Shown piece by piece: positions 34,328 to 45,706 of a stretch of 64,000 nucleotides of DNA. This stretch comes from Deinococcus actinosclerus (lineage in GTDB: Bacteria; Deinococcota; Deinococci; Deinococcales; Deinococcaceae). Position 1 is the stretch's first letter. Every line of letters starts with the position of its first letter. The translations under genes were made by a program, and so were the position numbers. The notes under the pieces are model-generated. The model was not told the origin of the DNA and did not search any database. It saw only the letters and a list, made by a program, of their open reading frames with translations. The stretch lies in contig NZ_CP013910.1 in NCBI RefSeq assembly GCF_001507665.1, positions 991,501 through 1,055,500 on the forward strand, written 5' to 3'.

Positions 34328-34377
34328 TGATGGTTGATAGAAGTGAGCGGCCCTCCATCAACCATCAACTTTCAACC
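34328..34377. terminator. Bidirectional terminator hairpin
   Basis: TGATGGTTGAT pairs with ATCAACCATCA (11 bp) between convergent proA and dxs; unusually A/T-rich for this window. Confidence 0.7.
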
Positions 34378-34379
34378 TG

Positions 34380-36265
<1,886 letters not shown>

Positions 36266-36269
<4 letters not shown>

Positions 36270-36961
36270 GGTTGTCCTCCTGAACGCGCGGCGAAGTTCC
36301 GCTCCGTCAGGAGCAGCCCCTCGGGCGTGCGCACCTCGCCCACGAAAGGCGTGAACCACAGCTGTTGGGTGGCCGGGAACAGCCCGCCCACCGTGTCGCT
36401 GATCTGGCGCGTCACCACCCACACGTCGAAACGCCCGCCCGGCGTGGTCACCGCGCGGCGTTCCTGCACCAGGTAAGAGTACGACAGCGTGCCGCTGCCC
36501 TTCACGCTGCCGTCGTCCGCGACGAGCGTCACCTGACTCTGCCCCTGCCAGGTCAGGCCCGCACGCCACGCGTCCGGCGCGGGGTATTCCAGCCACGCCG
36601 GTTGCAGCCGCACGGTCACGCCCGGCTTGCGGATGCCCAGCAGTTTCACGCCCTGCGCGTCGGTCACGCGGTACCACGTCTGGTCCGCGCCGCGCCCGGT
36701 CATGCGAGACGCGTTCACCGCCTCGCCCCCGAACAGCGTGGGACCCAGGTTCTGCACCACATAGGGCGTGCTGCCCGCCGCCTCGCCCTCCGGGAGGTAG
36801 GCCCACTGCAACCCGGTCTCCTGCGGGTAGAAGGACGCGCGGGTCAGCGGCGTGCTGCTCTGCACCGTGCCGGGGGCGGTCGCCTGCGGGGCGCATGACC
36901 CCAGCGCGGCGCACAGGGCGCCGGCCAGCACGGCAGCGAGCGGGAAACGGGGGGCGGGCAT
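36266..36961 (-). CDS. Putative lipoprotein upstream of dxs
   Basis: A 231-residue protein with a signal sequence ending in the lipobox ALGSC (Cys near residue 23), so probably lipid-anchored. The remainder is beta-rich with [14 protein letters not shown] near the start and [13 protein letters not shown] later; no family recognised. The ATG at 36961 is 7 nt after TAAGCT (leaderless). It is translationally coupled to dxs, the only hint of a link to isoprenoid metabolism. Confidence 0.75.
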
Positions 36962-37100
36962 GGCACCAAGCTTAGAACGCCTCATCGCCCTCATTCTGTC
37001 AGCAAACATGAAGTTCCCCTGACGAACGTCCTCCCAAAGGGGGAGGGAGCCGCGCGGGTACGCTGCGGCTCCCTCTTCCCGTGACGGCGTTACGGCAGCT

Positions 37101-38687
37101 TCAGGCCGTTCCAGAAGTCACACCTGTGGTCCTGTACGAACGTCGTGCTGGGCGCATTGCCCGACGGCGTGAAGACCTGCACGTTCCCGCGCGCCGCGTC
37201 GTACGCCGTCCAGCCCGGCTGCCCGGCGCGCGCGAACGCCCCCACACCCCCGCGAACGCGTCCGCAAGGCCCGCCTGCGCGGACGTGAACGCCGCCGGAT
37301 CGCCCAGCCCCGGCAGGCGCGTGCGGAACAGGTACACCAGTTCGCTCGAATGTGCCGACCCCAGGCCCGGCAGGTCCGGCGGGCTGGGAATCTCGGTCGC
37401 GGCCTGCGGATCGGCGAACTCGTAGGCGTACACCGGCACGAAGCGCGACAGGGCGCCCGCCACGTTCACGGCGGGGCAGGCGAACACCACGTCCGTGAAC
37501 ATGTTCGAGAACGCCAGCGCGGGCGTCCCCTCGCCCCGGCCCGGGTACTCGCGCAGCGCGCGGGTCACGTTCGGCACGCCGGTCAGCAGCCCCGCCGCGC
37601 CCCAGTACAGCGGCAGCGACATGGTGCGGCCCTCGGGCACGCCCACCTTCACGAACAGGCGCCCCTCGTCCCGGGTGGTGCCCGCCACGACCGGCACCTT
37701 GTTGAACACCCCGTTCTGGAAGGTCTCCAGCAGCGGCCGGGGCAGCACCTCACCCCCGTGGACCGGCGCCCACACCAGATTCGACAGCGGGCGCACCCCC
37801 GGCACCTTCGCCTTGGCGAGCCGCGCCGGATCCAGCGAGCGCAGGCACGCCAGCGTGTCCTTCTGGCAGCCCAGGCGAGAGGCGTACGCCACGTTCCGCT
37901 GCGCCGCCTCGGACGCGGAGACCGTGTTCCCGGGACTGCCGCACAGCCCGCTCATGATCACGGCCTTCTGGAACAGCCCCGCCGAGCCGGGCGAGGCCAT
38001 GTGCGCGCAGATGCTGTACCCGCCGGCCGACTCGCCGAACAGCGTGACGTTCTTCCGGTCGCCCCCGAACGCCGCGATGTTGGCCTGCACCCAGCGCAGC
38101 GCCGCCTGCTGGTCCATGAAGCCGTAGTTGCCGCTCGTGCCGTCCGTGGATTCCTGATCCAGTTCCGGCAGGGCCAGGAAGCCCAGCGGTCCCAGGCGGT
38201 AGTTCAGAGTGACCACGATCACGCCCTCGCGCCGCGCCAGTTCGGAGGCGTCGTACAGCCCGGCCGAGCCGTTCACGAACGCCCCGCCGTGAATCCAGAC
38301 CATCACCGGCAGCGGTCCCGGGCGGCCCTGCGGCACGTACACGTTCAGGTACAGGCAGTCCTCCTGGCCCTTCACGTCCCCCACGGTCTCGCTGGGCAGC
38401 GCGAACAGCGCCGAGATCACCTGCGTGCACACCGGACTCAGCTGGTCGGCCGCGCGGGTGGAGGTCCAGGTGGGGGCCGGCTGCGGCGGTCGCCAGCGGT
38501 TGGGCCCAGTGGGCGGCGCGGCGTACGGCAGGCCCAGGTACTGCGTGACGGCGCCCTTCGTGACGCCCTGCACCGGCCCCTGCGCGGTGGTCACCCCCGG
38601 CGCGCCGGTCTGTCCGGCAGCCCAGCTTCCCGTGCCCAGCAGCGTGGCCAGCAGCGCCGCGCGTCCCTTGCCGATCCGTGTCTGCAT
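37101..38687 (-). CDS. Type-B carboxylesterase/lipase, frameshifted near the C-terminus
   Basis: Exported serine esterase with a signal peptide (to about residue 25), oxyanion motif HGGAF (133-137), nucleophile Ser220 in FGESAGG and the HSSELVYLF block that carries the catalytic His. As written the protein has 528 residues, but the last 40 or so are Arg/Ser-rich and unlike the family. Adding one G in the run at 37239-37243 would instead give WGAFARAGQPGWTAYD, then TFVQDHRCDFWNGLKLP, ending at 37090, the normal end for type-B esterases. GGAGG lies 5 nt before the ATG. Confidence 0.88.
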   Translation of the reverse strand: MQTRIGKGRAALLATLLGTGSWAAGQTGAPGVTTAQGPVQGVTKGAVTQYLGLPYAAPPTGPNRWRPPQPAPTWTSTRAADQLSPVCTQVISALFALPSETVGDVKGQEDCLYLNVYVPQGRPGPLPVMVWIHGGAFVNGSAGLYDASELARREGVIVVTLNYRLGPLGFLALPELDQESTDGTSGNYGFMDQQAALRWVQANIAAFGGDRKNVTLFGESAGGYSICAHMASPGSAGLFQKAVIMSGLCGSPGNTVSASEAAQRNVAYASRLGCQKDTLACLRSLDPARLAKAKVPGVRPLSNLVWAPVHGGEVLPRPLLETFQNGVFNKVPVVAGTTRDEGRLFVKVGVPEGRTMSLPLYWGAAGLLTGVPNVTRALREYPGRGEGTPALAFSNMFTDVVFACPAVNVAGALSRFVPVYAYEFADPQAATEIPSPPDLPGLGSAHSSELVYLFRTRLPGLGDPAAFTSAQAGLADAFAGVWGRSRAPGSRAGRRTTRRAGTCRSSRRRAMRPARRSYRTTGVTSGTA

Positions 38688-38730
38688 CTTGTCCTCCGCT
38701 CCGTGGAATGACCTGCCCCGTGAACAGGAA

Positions 38731-38764
38731 GTGGGGCGCACCAGCTCTCGCCCGCGCGCCCCAC
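38731..38764 (-). terminator. Terminator hairpin of pspA
   Basis: GTGGGGCGC pairs with GCGCCCCAC (9 bp), 10 nt beyond the pspA stop. Confidence 0.55.
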
Positions 38765-38774
38765 CCTGGCCTGT

Positions 38775-39461
<687 letters not shown>

Positions 39462-39518
39462 GCTGGTTCCTCCTGTGAGATGGGGCTCGGGCTCGGCCCG
39501 CAGCTTACCGCCCACCAG

Positions 39519-39544
39519 TACGCCCCCGCATGCGCCTGCGTTCC
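39519..39544 (-). promoter_or_regulatory. Candidate ECF-sigma promoter of pspA
   Basis: On the minus strand GGAACG, 16 nt, CGTA: the -35/-10 pair typical of ECF sigma factors. It lies 58 nt upstream of the pspA ATG, and PspA genes are often under envelope-stress sigma control. Based on motif spacing only. Confidence 0.4.
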
Positions 39545-39598
39545 CCCGGGGCCGTCCCCTAAGAACAGGTAAAGACCCCCAGGGACGCCAAACCGAGA

Positions 39599-39614
39599 GG
39601 GGCCCGCAGGCCCC
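39599..39614 (-). terminator. Terminator hairpin of the gene ending at 39644
   Basis: GGGGCC-tetraloop-GGCCCC followed on the minus strand by TCTCGGTTTGG; 30 nt past the stop. Confidence 0.5.
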
Positions 39615-39643
39615 CCGGTGTTGTCGTGCTGTCCCTTGCCGCT

Positions 39644-40408
39644 TCAGAACACGATGGGTTTGAGGCCCACGCTGTCGGACCCGCACGCCACCGTCAGGAC
39701 GCCGCCGTTCGGGGTGGCGGTGCAGCCCAGCGCCCGCAGGCCGGCGAGCGGGAAGATCAGGTTCTTGCCGTCCGTGGCCGGCGCCAGCGGCAGTTCAACC
39801 GCCCCCGCGTCGGTCTGCGCGGCGCGCGCGCCCACCGTGACGGTCAGGGTGCCCTGATCGGCGTTCGACAGCCGGTACTTCCCGCCCCCCAGCGCGCTGA
39901 CCTTCACCACGCCCACCAGGTCACTGCCCAGCACATAGGGCTGCCCCTTGACGACCCCGGCGGGCGCGGCCACCCTGGCCGGTGCGGCGGCGGCCTTGAC
40001 AGTGGGCGCCGCGTCCACCACGACCAGCGTCTCCTTGTCGCCCAGCGCGCTGAGCAGCACGAAGTTCGCCGGGGTGTCCTTGACGGGCAGCACGCTCGCC
40101 TTGCCGGTGGTTTTCCAGTCCCCGGCGCGGGCGGCCAGCTTGCCCTTGACCAGCGGGCGCAGGGTCGCGGCGGGCGTCTGCACGTACAGGCACACGGCGT
40201 TCACGCTGAGCTTCAGGCTGGCGGGGCAGTCCATCAGGCGGCCCTTGACGACCGAGCCGACCTCGACGGCCAGGGCGCTGACCGTCTTGTTCGTTGCCGT
40301 GGAGGCCGCGCCCTTGACCGGCGGGGCGGTCGTGGCCGGGGCGGTCTGGGCAAGGCTGGCCGGGGCCAGCAGGGCCAGCGACAGGGTGGCACTCAGGGGA
40401 AGACGCAT
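39644..40408 (-). CDS. Exported protein of unknown function
   Basis: A 254-residue secreted protein with a signal peptide (MRLPLSATLSLALLAPASLA) and an Ala/Thr-rich mature start. The C-terminal part (NLIFPLAGLRALGCTATPN then VLTVACGSD) resembles copper-amine-oxidase-N-like stalk domains, though weakly. Four cysteines (CPAS, VCLY, GCTA, ACGS) could form two disulfides. The ATG is 7 nt after TAGCAT. Neighbours do not suggest a role; it is divergent from mnmE. Confidence 0.7.
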   Translation of the reverse strand: MRLPLSATLSLALLAPASLAQTAPATTAPPVKGAASTATNKTVSALAVEVGSVVKGRLMDCPASLKLSVNAVCLYVQTPAATLRPLVKGKLAARAGDWKTTGKASVLPVKDTPANFVLLSALGDKETLVVVDAAPTVKAAAAPARVAAPAGVVKGQPYVLGSDLVGVVKVSALGGGKYRLSNADQGTLTVTVGARAAQTDAGAVELPLAPATDGKNLIFPLAGLRALGCTATPNGGVLTVACGSDSVGLKPIVF

Positions 40409-40563
40409 GGTGAGCATGCTAGAGCGCCCGCATGAGAAAGCTCGCCGTCCCATGAACGCCGTCCCTCATCCGCCCGGCCAGCGGTCAGGCCGGCCGCGCC
40501 CAGTCGCCCGTGACACTGGCCCGGTCCGGGCGGCGGCGCCCCCCCATGCGCTACCCTGCCCGC

Positions 40564-41880
40564 GTGACCCGCTCCGGCCTGCAAGACACCATCACCGCCA
40601 TCGCCACCGCTCCCGGCAGCGCGGGCGTGGGTATCGTGCGCGTCAGCGGCCCTGCGGCGCTGACCGTCGCCGACCGGGTCTTCCGCGGGAAGCGGCGGCC
40701 CTCGCGCACGCCTGGCGGCCGGTTCCTGTTCGGGCACCTGCTAGACGCCTCGGGCGAGGTGCTCGACGAGGGCCTGTGCCTGATCTTCAAGGGGCCGCGC
40801 AGCTACACCGGCGAGGACGTCGCCGAACTCCAGACGCACGGCAGTCCAGCCGTCCTGGCCCGCGTCCTCCAGGCCACCCTGGACTGCGGCGCGCGCCCCG
40901 CCCGGCCCGGCGAGTTCACGCTGCGCGCGTACCTGAGTGGCCGCCTGGATCTCGCGCAGGCCGAGGCTGTGCTGAACCTCATCGAGGCGCAGACCGACAC
41001 CGCCCGCCGGCAGGCCACGCTGGGCCTCAGCGGCGCACTGGGCGAGCGGGTGGACGGCGTGGCGCGGGGCGTGACCCGTACCCTGGCGGCCATTCAGGCA
41101 CTTCTCGACTACCCCGAGGAAGGCGTGCCCGACGAGGACCGTATCCTTCCCCTGGCTCAGGCCGAGGCGGACCTGCGGGACCTGCTGGCGTCCGCGCGGG
41201 CCGGGCAGGTCGCCACGCGCGGCGCGCGCCTCGCGCTGATCGGGCGGCCCAACGCGGGCAAGAGCAGCCTCCTGAACGCCCTGCTCGGCTTTGAACGCAG
41301 CATCGTCACGCCCATCGCCGGAACCACCCGCGACTACCTGGAGGCCGCCGTGGAACTCGCCGGGGTGCCGGTCACGCTGGTGGACACGGCGGGCATCCGC
41401 GAGACCGGGGACGCCATCGAGGCCGCCGGGGTGCGGCAGGCGCTGAGCCTGGCGGGCGCCGCCGATCTGGTCCTGGCCCTGGAGGACGGCAGCGCCCCCC
41501 GCGAGGCGCTGCCCGCCGACCTGAGCGGCGCCCGCGTCATCCGCGTGCGGACGAAGGCCGACCTGCCGGGCGCCTGGACCGCCCCGGACGCGCTGGAGGT
41601 CAGCGCCGTGACCGGCGAGGGCCTGCCCGCCCTGCGCGACGCGGTCCAGCTGGCCCTGCTGGGCGACACGGCGCGCGGCGAGGCGTGGCTGACCACCGAG
41701 CGGCAGGCCGACGCCGCCCGCCGCGCCCTGACCCACATCCAGGCGGCCCGGAGCCTCCCGGACGACCTGGCCGGGTACGAGCTGGAAGAAGCCCTGCGCG
41801 CCCTGGCCGAACTGACCGGCCGGGACGTGCAGGAGGACGTGGTGGACGCCGTGTTCCGGAACTTCTGCGTCGGGAAGTAA
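40564..41880 (+). CDS. mnmE: tRNA uridine-5-carboxymethylaminomethyl modification GTPase MnmE
   Basis: With MnmG, installs cmnm5 on U34 of tRNAs, using folate and GTP. It has 438 residues: an N-terminal formyl-THF-binding domain ([22 protein letters not shown]), helical segments, and a Ras-like G domain with [21 protein letters not shown] and DTAGIR. The C-terminal catalytic FCVGK motif (FC[IV]GK family) closes the protein. It starts at GTG 40564, 6 nt after TACCCT. Acts in the same tRNA pathway as the mnmD pair at 9-10.5 kb. Confidence 0.97.
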   Translation: MTRSGLQDTITAIATAPGSAGVGIVRVSGPAALTVADRVFRGKRRPSRTPGGRFLFGHLLDASGEVLDEGLCLIFKGPRSYTGEDVAELQTHGSPAVLARVLQATLDCGARPARPGEFTLRAYLSGRLDLAQAEAVLNLIEAQTDTARRQATLGLSGALGERVDGVARGVTRTLAAIQALLDYPEEGVPDEDRILPLAQAEADLRDLLASARAGQVATRGARLALIGRPNAGKSSLLNALLGFERSIVTPIAGTTRDYLEAAVELAGVPVTLVDTAGIRETGDAIEAAGVRQALSLAGAADLVLALEDGSAPREALPADLSGARVIRVRTKADLPGAWTAPDALEVSAVTGEGLPALRDAVQLALLGDTARGEAWLTTERQADAARRALTHIQAARSLPDDLAGYELEEALRALAELTGRDVQEDVVDAVFRNFCVGK

Positions 41881-41938
41881 GGCGGCGGGGCCAGGGTGGC
41901 TCACCTGACCGGAGGCCCACGCCCTGACCCGGCTGAGG

Positions 41939-42361
41939 TCAGGTGGGGGAGGCGGCCTGTTGCGACAGCCACTCGGGGTCCGGCGCCACGAATTCCAGCA
42001 GTTCGACCGTCACGCCGTCGGGCGCCTGCACCTGCGCGCGTTTCTGGCCCCACGGTTCGGTGGTGACGGGCAGAACGAAGTTCAGTCCGGCCTCTTCCAG
42101 ACGGCGGACGTCCGATTCGACGTCCGGGACGATCAGGGCCAGCATGACCCCGGTGGTCTGCTGCCGACTGAGGACCGGTCCGGCCGCCGGGTGGCCCTGG
42201 CGCAGCAGGTCGAGATGCAGGCCGGGCAGGGCCGGGTGCTGCAGGCTGACGAACCAGTCCAGTTCGGCGGTGGGGGAGAAGCCGAAGTGACGGCAGTAGA
42301 ACTGGGCGCTGCCGACGGGGTCGGCGCTGAGGACAGTGATGCTCAGGGCGGTCAATGACAT
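41939..42361 (-). CDS. VOC-family (glyoxalase/bleomycin resistance-like) protein
   Basis: A 140-residue protein with two beta-alpha-beta-beta-beta modules of the vicinal oxygen chelate fold. LSADPVGSAQFYCRHFGF opens the first and EAGLNFVLPVTTEPWGQKRAQV the second, and VELLEF is near the end. Members chelate a metal or bind drugs; the ligand is unknown. AGGAGGT is 4 nt before the ATG. It is divergent from a TetR regulator whose operator-like repeat covers its promoter. Confidence 0.87.
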   Translation of the reverse strand: MSLTALSITVLSADPVGSAQFYCRHFGFSPTAELDWFVSLQHPALPGLHLDLLRQGHPAAGPVLSRQQTTGVMLALIVPDVESDVRRLEEAGLNFVLPVTTEPWGQKRAQVQAPDGVTVELLEFVAPDPEWLSQQAASPT

Positions 42362-42382
42362 GCGCACCTCCTGTGAATGACA

Positions 42383-42413
42383 GTTATACCGGTACGAGTG
42401 TACCATACCAGCG
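42383..42413. promoter_or_regulatory. Divergent promoter and candidate TetR operator
   Basis: GGTAC-GAGT-GTACC (42391-42404) is a perfect 5-bp inverted repeat. It overlaps TACCAT (42401-42406), the tetR -10, 7 nt before its ATG. It also adjoins TATAAC on the minus strand (42383-42388), the likely -10 for the VOC gene. One bound repressor could silence both. Confidence 0.55.
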
Positions 42414-42989
42414 ATGCGACAGAATCCTGCCCGCCGCGCGGCCCTGCTGGACGCCGCCGTCACCCTCCTGGCCGAACGGGGCTCCGCTGCGCTGAGCTAC
42501 CGCAATCTGGACGAGGCGGCCGCCCTGCCCGTCGGTACCGCCGCGAACTACTTCCGCACGCGGGCCGACCTGCTGCTTGAGGTCACCCGCCACGTCCTGA
42601 GCCGTCTGGGTCCGGACCCGCAGACCCTGGCCGCCGCGCTGGAGCATCCGCAGCCGACGCGGCACGCCGCCGTCCTCCAGCACCTGCTGGACCGCATGCA
42701 GCGGGAACGTGACGCGACCCTGGCGCTGCTGGAACTGCGCCTGCTGGCCCGGCGACACCCGGACCTTCAGGACGCCTTCCGCACCACCGTGCAGGACAAC
42801 CTGACCCTCAGCCGCCAGTTCAGTGAAACGCACGGCTTCACGCAGGGCGACGACGAGTTCCTGATGGGCTACCTGCTCCTCAGTGGTTTCGTGTTCGAGG
42901 AGCTGACCCTGCCGGGCCTGCTGCCCCCGCACCTCGGGACGCGGCTCCTCCGGACGCTGACGGCCCCGCCCGCGAATCAGCCCGGCTGA
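42414..42989 (+). CDS. TetR-family transcriptional regulator
   Basis: A 191-residue repressor-like protein. The N-terminal helix-turn-helix reads RRAALLDAAVTLLAERG then ALSYRNLDEAAALPVGTAANYFRTRADLL, the TetR pattern. The larger C-terminal helical domain should bind an unknown ligand. The leaderless ATG lies 7 nt after TACCAT, within the proposed operator, implying autoregulation. It probably controls the divergent VOC gene. Confidence 0.9.
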   Translation: MRQNPARRAALLDAAVTLLAERGSAALSYRNLDEAAALPVGTAANYFRTRADLLLEVTRHVLSRLGPDPQTLAAALEHPQPTRHAAVLQHLLDRMQRERDATLALLELRLLARRHPDLQDAFRTTVQDNLTLSRQFSETHGFTQGDDEFLMGYLLLSGFVFEELTLPGLLPPHLGTRLLRTLTAPPANQPG

Positions 42990-43076
42990 CCCGGCCGGGG
43001 CAACGGGCGTCACGAGCGCAGCCCGCAGGCGAGCGGCCCCTGAGCCGACTCTGAAGAGACGACCCTGAGGCGCGGC

Positions 43077-43676
43077 CTAGCGCAGCCTGCCCAGGCTCTT
43101 GCGGATCAGGCTGTCGGCACTCAGGTCGGGGTCGGCCGCGAGGAGTTCGGCGACCACGCCGCGCACCTGCGCCTCGCGGAAGCCCAGGGCCAGCAGGGCG
43201 TCCACGGCGTCGCGCCCGGCGGTGCTCGTGACCCGCGCGGCCTTCGCGCTGCCCCCCGCAGCGGGCGCGGCGAGGTGCTCGGGGACCTTGCCCTGGAGTT
43301 CGAGCACGAGCCGCTCGGCGGTCTTCTTCCCGACGCCGCTGACGCTGGAGAGCAGCTTCACGTCCCCGCCAAGCAGGCCGGCGGCCAGGGCGCTGACGGG
43401 CATGGCGGAGAGCAGCGCCAGGGCCAACTTGGGCCCCACGCCGCTGACGCTGGTGAGCAGGTCGAACACGCGGACGCTGTCGGCGTCGTGGAAGCCGAAC
43501 AGCAGCTGGGCGTCCTCACGCACGATGAAGCGGGTGTTCAGTTCGGCGATTTCGCCGACGGTCAGCTTGCCCAGGGTGCTGACGGGGCACTGCACCTCGT
43601 AGCCGACGCCGCCCGCGACGACGACGGCGCTGTTCTCTCGGACTTCCCGGACGGTGCCGGACAGGTAGGCGATCAT
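43077..43676 (-). CDS. ruvA: Holliday junction branch migration protein RuvA
   Basis: DNA-binding subunit of the RuvAB branch-migration motor, 199 residues. Domain I is an OB fold (MIAYLSGTVREVREN). Domain II has two helix-hairpin-helix motifs, LLTSVSGVGPKLALALL and LLSSVSGVGKKTAERLV. Domain III contacts RuvB (AVDALLALGFREAQV near the end). The ATG is 7 nt after TAGAAT on the minus strand. ruvB and ruvC are not adjacent. Confidence 0.97.
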   Translation of the reverse strand: MIAYLSGTVREVRENSAVVVAGGVGYEVQCPVSTLGKLTVGEIAELNTRFIVREDAQLLFGFHDADSVRVFDLLTSVSGVGPKLALALLSAMPVSALAAGLLGGDVKLLSSVSGVGKKTAERLVLELQGKVPEHLAAPAAGGSAKAARVTSTAGRDAVDALLALGFREAQVRGVVAELLAADPDLSADSLIRKSLGRLR

Positions 43677-43778
43677 TGCCTCTATTCTACATTCCGCTGT
43701 GAACAGAATGCTGGTGCGGGGCAGGTTCACACCACCCCGGCACCCCCCTGCCCCCTGCGGTGTGCTGCACTGTGGAGC

Positions 43779-44390
43779 ATGTTCACCCTGCGCCCCGCCC
43801 GCGAGACCGACCGCGCCGCGCTGTACCGCATCTGCCTGGAAACCGGCGCGAGTGGCGAGGACGCCACCCACCTGTACGCCGATCCCCTGATCCTGGGCCA
43901 CGTGTATGCCGGGCCGTACCTGACGTACGCCCCGGAGTTCGCCTTCGTGCTGGAGGACCAGCGGAGCGGCGAGGTGATGGGCTACGTGCTCGGCACGCCC
44001 GACACCGCCGCCTTCGAGGCGACGCTGGAGCGCGGGTGGTGGCCGCCCCTGCGTGACCTGTACCCCGACCCGGCCGCTGTACCCAGGGCGGCGCGCACGC
44101 CGGATGAGCGGATCGCGCACCTGATCCACCATCCACCCCGCGCGCCCCGCGACGTACTGGCCGAGTATCCCGCCCACCTGCACATCGACCTGCTGCCCGG
44201 AGCGCAGGGGGGCGGACGGGGCCGGGCGCTCATGACCACCCTGCTTGGGGCGCTGCGGGTGGCCGGTGTGCGCGGCCTGCACCTTGGGGTCGGTGAATCC
44301 AACGTCCGCGCGCAGGGCTTCTACCGGCACCTGGGCTTTCAGGAGCTGCGCCGCGCGCCGGGCGCCGTCACCTTCGGCCTGCGGCTGTAA
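43779..44390 (+). CDS. GNAT-family N-acetyltransferase
   Basis: A 203-residue acetyl-CoA-dependent transferase. It begins MFTLRPARETDRAALYRICLETG, has FAFVLEDQRSGEVMGYVLG, and the acetyl-CoA pyrophosphate loop LLPGAQGGGRGRALM, ending with SNVRAQGFYRHLGFQEL. The layout resembles GNAT domains found next to bacterial O-GlcNAcase-type enzymes; the acceptor is unknown. A TGCACT box, 7 nt before the ATG, is a weak -10. Convergent with the M8 protease gene. Confidence 0.88.
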   Translation: MFTLRPARETDRAALYRICLETGASGEDATHLYADPLILGHVYAGPYLTYAPEFAFVLEDQRSGEVMGYVLGTPDTAAFEATLERGWWPPLRDLYPDPAAVPRAARTPDERIAHLIHHPPRAPRDVLAEYPAHLHIDLLPGAQGGGRGRALMTTLLGALRVAGVRGLHLGVGESNVRAQGFYRHLGFQELRRAPGAVTFGLRL

Positions 44391-44400
44391 GCCGGCGAAC

Positions 44401-44425
44401 GCGCCCCGGAAGAGGTCCGGGGCGC
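44401..44425. terminator. Bidirectional terminator hairpin
   Basis: GCGCCCCGGA-AGAGG-TCCGGGGCGC, a perfect 10-bp stem between convergent genes. Confidence 0.75.
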
Positions 44426-44450
44426 GCTGCTCTTGGCTGCCGCTGAGGCT

Positions 44451-45386
44451 TTACTCGGTGCGGTACTTGGGCGTGATGATCTGCTCGCGGCCACCCAGGT
44501 CCAGATCGTGCAGGGTCTGCGCGGTGGCGGTGGGCACGGTGTACGCGTCGGCCGCCGCGTAGTTCACGGTGTAGCCCATGTCCTGCAGGCTGCCGACACT
44601 GATGCGGCTCAGGGGGTTCTTCACGCCGCTGTTCAGGTAGCCGGTCATCAGCTCGGTCTTGAAGGTCGTCTCGCGCCAGTGGGCGCCCGCCGTGCCGCTG
44701 CCGCCCTGGTTCTCGACGGGCACGGTGGTCAGGGTGCCGCCGGCCGCGCGGTACTCACGCACGCCGTTGGTGCCCTTGTAGATGGGGTTGGTGGTGTTCA
44801 CGCCGCTGACCAGCCCGAAGCGCGACCACAGCGACCCGATCCCGAGCGAGTGCCCCAGCTCGTGCACGGCGATGTCGGAGAGCTGGCTGCTGAAGTTCGC
44901 CAGGTCGGCGGTGTCGAACACCAGGGTCGAGTAGGTGGTCAGGCCGGTGCTCGTGCGCACGCTGCACGGGCCGCTCTGCGCCAGGATGCCGCCAGGGCCG
45001 TCGATGCTCTTGTTCCCGGTGAAGACCAGGATGTCGTCGATGGTGCCGCTGTACGCGGCGTTGCTGCCGCAGCTCCCGGCGGGAATGCTGACGGTCAGGT
45101 CCGGCTGGCCCTGGGTGATCACGCCCTGCCAGCGGCTGGCGGCGGCCTGCATGGCGTTCACGACGCTGGCGTCGCTGCCGGCGGCGAAGTTCAGGGTGAT
45201 GTTGTACGCCTCGGTCGCCTGGGGCTGGACGGCCGCCGTCTTCGCGTACGGATCGACGGGCAGGTCCGCGACGTTCACCACGCCGGGCGTGGGCTCGCTG
45301 GCCTGCACGCTGGCGGGGGAGCTGCCGCAGGAGGCGAGCAGGGCGGTCAGGGACAGCAGGGCAAGGGTGGGCAGGGTGCGGCGCAT
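44451..45386 (-). CDS. Leishmanolysin-like (M8) secreted metalloprotease
   Basis: A 311-residue lipoprotein-type zinc protease. Lipobox LLASC places the lipidated Cys at 20. The metzincin site is HELGHSLGIG (His175, Glu176, His179); as in M8 proteases the third ligand is distant, His236 in GTAGAHWRE, followed by the Met-turn in ELMTGYLN (Met247). GNKSIDGPGGILAQSGPC and LSRISVGSLQDMGYTVNY are also family-like. GGAGG lies 5 nt before the ATG. Probably degrades external protein at the cell surface. Confidence 0.88.
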   Translation of the reverse strand: MRRTLPTLALLSLTALLASCGSSPASVQASEPTPGVVNVADLPVDPYAKTAAVQPQATEAYNITLNFAAGSDASVVNAMQAAASRWQGVITQGQPDLTVSIPAGSCGSNAAYSGTIDDILVFTGNKSIDGPGGILAQSGPCSVRTSTGLTTYSTLVFDTADLANFSSQLSDIAVHELGHSLGIGSLWSRFGLVSGVNTTNPIYKGTNGVREYRAAGGTLTTVPVENQGGSGTAGAHWRETTFKTELMTGYLNSGVKNPLSRISVGSLQDMGYTVNYAAADAYTVPTATAQTLHDLDLGGREQIITPKYRTE

Positions 45387-45613
45387 GGAAACCTCCGGGG
45401 GAAGTGGAACGGTAAGACGAGGATGACGGAATGCGGAACGTGGCCCCCTGGGGCCGGATCACGAGATGGATGGGATTCCGCCCGGAAATTACCGGCCCCC
45501 CAGCGCCCCTGGGGCCTCCTTGCCTAGACAGTCATTTTCATGAGAGCGGGCGGTCGGCTGCCCGGCCAGACAGCGCGTCCGCGCGGCCCCGGCCGGACAG
45601 TACACTGGGCGGC
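45387..45613. other. Divergent intergenic region
   Basis: Together with 45656-45796, this leaves about 370 bases between the protease start and metG without a normal gene. On the plus strand it contains the TACACT box at 45601-45606 for the leader transcript. A 25-codon open frame from 45540 ends on the leader ATG but lacks other support. Nothing else is recognised. Confidence 0.4.
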
Positions 45614-45655
45614 ATGACGGCCCGCCCGATGATGCGAATGCCCCCCGGGCGCTGA
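45614..45655 (+). CDS. Putative Met-rich leader peptide upstream of metG
   Basis: A 13-codon ORF encoding [13 protein letters not shown], four Met in thirteen residues, three of them within four codons. Its ATG is 7 nt after TACACT (45601-45606), exactly the leaderless promoter-to-start arrangement used by rapZ and many other genes here, so it is positioned to be translated. It lies upstream of methionyl-tRNA synthetase and is followed by a strong hairpin. A regulatory role is inferred. Confidence 0.45.
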   Translation: MTARPMMRMPPGR

Positions 45656-45670
45656 CCATGAGCAGCGACC

Positions 45671-45706
45671 GTGCGGGGCGTCCTGATCAGGCCAGGCGCC
45701 CCGCAC
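45671..45706 (+). promoter_or_regulatory. Hairpin in the metG leader
   Basis: GTGCGGGGCG and CGCCCCGCAC form a perfect 10-bp stem. It extends past a one-base bulge by CCTG/CAGG to a 7-nt loop. It begins 15 nt after the leader ORF stop. No U tract follows, so it is not a standard intrinsic terminator; it may act with Rho or on pausing. A TATCCT box at 45734-45739 could be a second metG promoter. Confidence 0.5.
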
